Positions 16,453-18,727 of a stretch of DNA of 18,727 nucleotides are shown here, piece after piece. Source of the DNA: Candidatus Pelagibacter sp. Its GTDB lineage: Bacteria; Pseudomonadota; Alphaproteobacteria; Pelagibacterales; Pelagibacteraceae. Under the pieces are notes generated by a model. The model had not been told where the DNA came from. It saw only the letters and a program-made list of their open reading frames with translations, and searched no databases. The translations under genes were made by a program, and so were the position numbers. How positions within the stretch are numbered: the stretch's first letter is position 1; every line of letters begins with the position of its first letter. Location: positions 1-18,727 of the forward strand of contig JAOISU010000014.1 in NCBI GenBank assembly GCA_028222445.1, written 5' to 3'.

Positions 16453-17019
16453 TTAATAATTAATAAAGTTTTTTAATATTTTTATTCCTAATTTAGTTTT
16501 AATACTTTCTGGATGAAATTGAACACCATGAATGTTGTATTCTTTATGCATAATAGCCATAATAATCCCATCATTAGTTTCAGCGGTGATTTTAAGTTGA
16601 TTAGATAGAGTTTTTTTATCAATAATTAAACTATGATATCTAGTCGCCTCAAAATTTAAGGGTAGATTTTTTAAAATTCCAGCTTTTTTGGACTTTATTC
16701 TGCTAGTTTTGCCATGCATAACTTTTTTTGCTTGAATTATTTTTGAACCAAAAACTTGGCCAATTATTTGATGCCCCAAACATACACCCAAAATTGGTAT
16801 TTGCTTATAAAGTGATTTAACAATGTTAATACAATTGCCAGATTGATTTGGGTTACCTGGTCCAGGGGAAATTACAATCCTATCATATTTTTTTTTGATA
16901 ATTTCTTTAACATTAATTTTATCATTTCTAACAACATCAACATTTACCTTTAATGATGAAAGATAATGGTAGAGATTAAATGTAAAGCTATCATAGTTAT
17001 CTATTAGTAAAAGTTTCAT
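16453..17019 (-). CDS. trpG: anthranilate synthase, glutamine amidotransferase component
   Basis: TrpG splits glutamine and passes ammonia to TrpE. The 188-residue class I amidotransferase starts with LLIDNYDSFTFNL, then SPGPGNP, the nucleophile elbow GVCLGHQ (Cys80), ATRYHSL, and the His/Glu of the triad in GVQFHPES (His169, Glu171). All catalytic residues are in place. The same protein may serve para-aminobenzoate synthesis (PabA) if the genome has no separate pabA; the sequence cannot decide this, but the neighbours trpE and trpD point to tryptophan. It overlaps the trpE stop by one base. Confidence 0.95.
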   Translation of the reverse strand: MKLLLIDNYDSFTFNLYHYLSSLKVNVDVVRNDKINVKEIIKKKYDRIVISPGPGNPNQSGNCINIVKSLYKQIPILGVCLGHQIIGQVFGSKIIQAKKVMHGKTSRIKSKKAGILKNLPLNFEATRYHSLIIDKKTLSNQLKITAETNDGIIMAIMHKEYNIHGVQFHPESIKTKLGIKILKNFINY

Positions 17020-18473
17020 TATTTTAATGCGTTTAGTAATGCTTTCGCTTTGTTTATAGTTTCTTCATATTCTTTTATTGGATTACTATCAGCAACTATA
17101 CCAGCACCAGCTTGTACATAAAATTTATCTTTCTTTGCTATAGCTGTTCGTAGAGCAATGCAGGTGTCAAATTCCCCATTCGAAGAAAAGTAGCCGATGC
17201 CTCCAGCATAAACTTTTCTTTTTGATGTTTCTAATTCATCAATAATCTCCATTGCTCTTATTTTAGGTGCGCCAGAAACAGTACCAGCAGGAAAACCAGC
17301 GAGTAAGGTTTTAAATTTAGTGAATTTTTTATTATATATTCCAATCACATTTGAAACTATATGCATAACGTGGGAATATTTTTCAATTATAAAACTTTCT
17401 GTAACTTTAATTGAATTAATTTTTGAGACTTTACCCGCATCGTTTCTACCAAGGTCTAATAACATTAGATGTTCTGAAAGTTCTTTTTTATCATTTAATA
17501 AATCTTTGGCTAAAAAGTTGTCTTCTTTTACATCTTTGCCTCTTGGTCTGGTGCCAGCTATTGGTCTTACTGTTATCTTATTATCTCTAAGTCTAACCAA
17601 GATTTCAGGACTCGCACCAATTATTTGAAAATCTGTAAAATTGAAAAAATACATAAATGGAGAAGGGTTTGTATTTCTTAATTTTTTATAAATATCTAAT
17701 GGACTTTTAGATAATTTTGCCTCAAATCTTTGACTTAAGACAACCTGAAATATATCTCCAAGCTTAATATACTTCTTAGCCTTTGTAATCATGGCTAGAA
17801 ACTTGTTTTTTGAAGTATTAGATTTAACTTTAAAATTAGAAAATGATGTTCTTAGTGGTGAAGTCTTTTTAAAAGAAGACTCCATTAATAATCTTTCAAT
17901 ATCTTCTTTAATCCTTAAATATACTTTTTTATAGTTTGATATTTTTTTATCTTTAAAGACATTCACTATGTAGAAAATCTTTTTTTTTAGATTATCATGA
18001 ATAATTACAGTTTGAGGCCTTAATAATCTAACATCTGGTAATTTTAAATCATCCTTACATTTGTTAGGTATTTTTTCTATATATCTAATTGAGTCATAAG
18101 AAAAATAACCAGAAATTAAAGAACAAATAGGAGGAAGGCTGGTGGGTGTTTTAAAATTAAAACTTTCAATTATTTTTTCTATTATTTTATCTGGCGAACC
18201 TTTAATTCTTTTTTTAGATTTATCTTCAATTAGATAAGATCTATCATTATTAAATTCCCAAATTTTATCAGGATTTTTACCAAATATTGTATATCTTCCT
18301 TTTATTTTTCCTTTCTCAACTGACTCAAAAATAAAGCTATTTTTTTCAACAAGAAAATTTTCAATTAAATTTAAAATTTCAGTGTCATCATTTATCTTTC
18401 TAGAGACAAAAAGTACTTGATTTATTTTTTTTTGGTGCTGGCGCTTAAATTCAGAAAGGCTTTTATTGAGCAT
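17019..18473 (-). CDS. trpE: anthranilate synthase component I
   Basis: TrpE converts chorismate and ammonia to anthranilate. The 484-residue protein has the N-terminal regulatory half and the C-terminal chorismate-binding domain, with SPEILVRL, RPIAGTRPRG, LLDLGRND, FPAGTVSGAPK and QAGAGIVADS. The tryptophan-sensing segment reads FIFESVEKG (Glu50-Ser51), close to the family ESVEGG with RGRY, here KGRY, so feedback inhibition by tryptophan is probably retained; that is inferred from the motif. The start at 18473 shares one base with the preceding isomerase gene's stop. There is thus no room for a trp leader peptide or attenuator directly in front of it, and the operon promoter must lie within or beyond the upstream gene. 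Confidence 0.96.
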   Translation of the reverse strand: MLNKSLSEFKRQHQKKINQVLFVSRKINDDTEILNLIENFLVEKNSFIFESVEKGKIKGRYTIFGKNPDKIWEFNNDRSYLIEDKSKKRIKGSPDKIIEKIIESFNFKTPTSLPPICSLISGYFSYDSIRYIEKIPNKCKDDLKLPDVRLLRPQTVIIHDNLKKKIFYIVNVFKDKKISNYKKVYLRIKEDIERLLMESSFKKTSPLRTSFSNFKVKSNTSKNKFLAMITKAKKYIKLGDIFQVVLSQRFEAKLSKSPLDIYKKLRNTNPSPFMYFFNFTDFQIIGASPEILVRLRDNKITVRPIAGTRPRGKDVKEDNFLAKDLLNDKKELSEHLMLLDLGRNDAGKVSKINSIKVTESFIIEKYSHVMHIVSNVIGIYNKKFTKFKTLLAGFPAGTVSGAPKIRAMEIIDELETSKRKVYAGGIGYFSSNGEFDTCIALRTAIAKKDKFYVQAGAGIVADSNPIKEYEETINKAKALLNALK

Positions 18474-18727
18474 TATTTAAAATAATTTTTAACTCGGTCA
18501 ACAGCCGAGTCATTTACAACAACATCATATTTAGTATTTAAAAAGAAATCATATGATTTTAAGATACTATTTTTGTTTTGAGCGCTTTCTTCAATAGATG
18601 CATTGGCAAACTCTTTTGACTTGAAATCAACATTGTTTATATCGAAACCTAGTGTTTGAGCTAAATATATATTGTTTTTGCTGTCTGCAACTAAAGTAAA
18701 AGTTTTAAGTGGCAAAGAGTATAAAAC
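18473..18727 (-). CDS. periplasmic peptidyl-prolyl isomerase (PpiD/SurA type), C-terminal end
   Basis: Only the last 84 residues are in the window; the frame is open through the right edge, and no start in view needs to be real. The visible part has no catalytic motif. I assign it from the chain ending in the style of PpiD-like isomerases (VNDSAVDRVKNYF) and from gene order: such a SurA-N-domain isomerase precedes trpE in many alphaproteobacteria. Full-length members are anchored in the inner membrane and help fold exported proteins. It is coupled to trpE by a one-base overlap, so it probably leads the trp operon. The gene symbol is left open because the tail alone does not separate PpiD from SurA. 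Confidence 0.6.
   Translation of the reverse strand, partial: VLYSLPLKTFTLVADSKNNIYLAQTLGFDINNVDFKSKEFANASIEESAQNKNSILKSYDFFLNTKYDVVVNDSAVDRVKNYFK

Overview
The window is a very AT-rich, gene-dense stretch of what looks like a SAR11 (Pelagibacterales) alphaproteobacterium. The grounds are the low GC, lysine/asparagine/isoleucine-rich proteins, stop/start overlaps of 1-4 bases between most neighbours, almost no intergenic DNA, an alphaproteobacterial gene order, and an alphaproteobacterial SOS box (GTTC-N7-GTTC) in front of lexA. I name the group from pattern recognition, not from a database search.

Layout. The + strand holds the 3' end of dnaE (1-673), a 129-base gap with a structured leader in front of rpsB, and then a long run of coupled genes: rpsB, tsf, frr, uppS, cdsA, dxr (interrupted), bamA, ompH/skp, fabZ, lpxD, lpxA, lpxI, lpxB (803-12506). 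At 12.5 kb the strands converge, with a 24-base tail-to-tail overlap of lpxB and gltX. The - strand, read from the right edge leftwards, holds the 3' end of a PpiD/SurA-type periplasmic peptidyl-prolyl isomerase, trpE, trpG, trpD, trpC, then an 80-base gap carrying the lexA promoter and LexA box, then lexA and gltX. No stretch above 300 bases lacks a gene. I see no tRNA, rRNA, CRISPR, insertion sequence or prophage.

How the genes work together. The + strand cluster links translation (S2, EF-Ts, ribosome recycling factor) to envelope building: isoprenoid precursors (DXR), undecaprenyl diphosphate (UppS), CDP-diacylglycerol (CdsA), outer-membrane protein assembly (BamA, OmpH/Skp), hydroxyacyl-ACP dehydration (FabZ) and four steps of lipid A synthesis (LpxA, LpxD, LpxI, LpxB). 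The - strand cluster makes indole-3-glycerol phosphate from chorismate except for the TrpF step, and adds the SOS repressor and glutamyl-tRNA synthetase.

This is a core housekeeping region, and I do not find a convincing undescribed system. The points that deserve a second look are an in-frame TAA at codon 67 of dxr; the absence of pyrH between tsf and frr and of rseP between dxr and bamA; a possible pseudoknot in the rpsB leader that would bury the ribosome-binding site; a textbook LexA operator over the lexA -10; fabZ placed before lpxD; and the convergent overlap with no room for a terminator.
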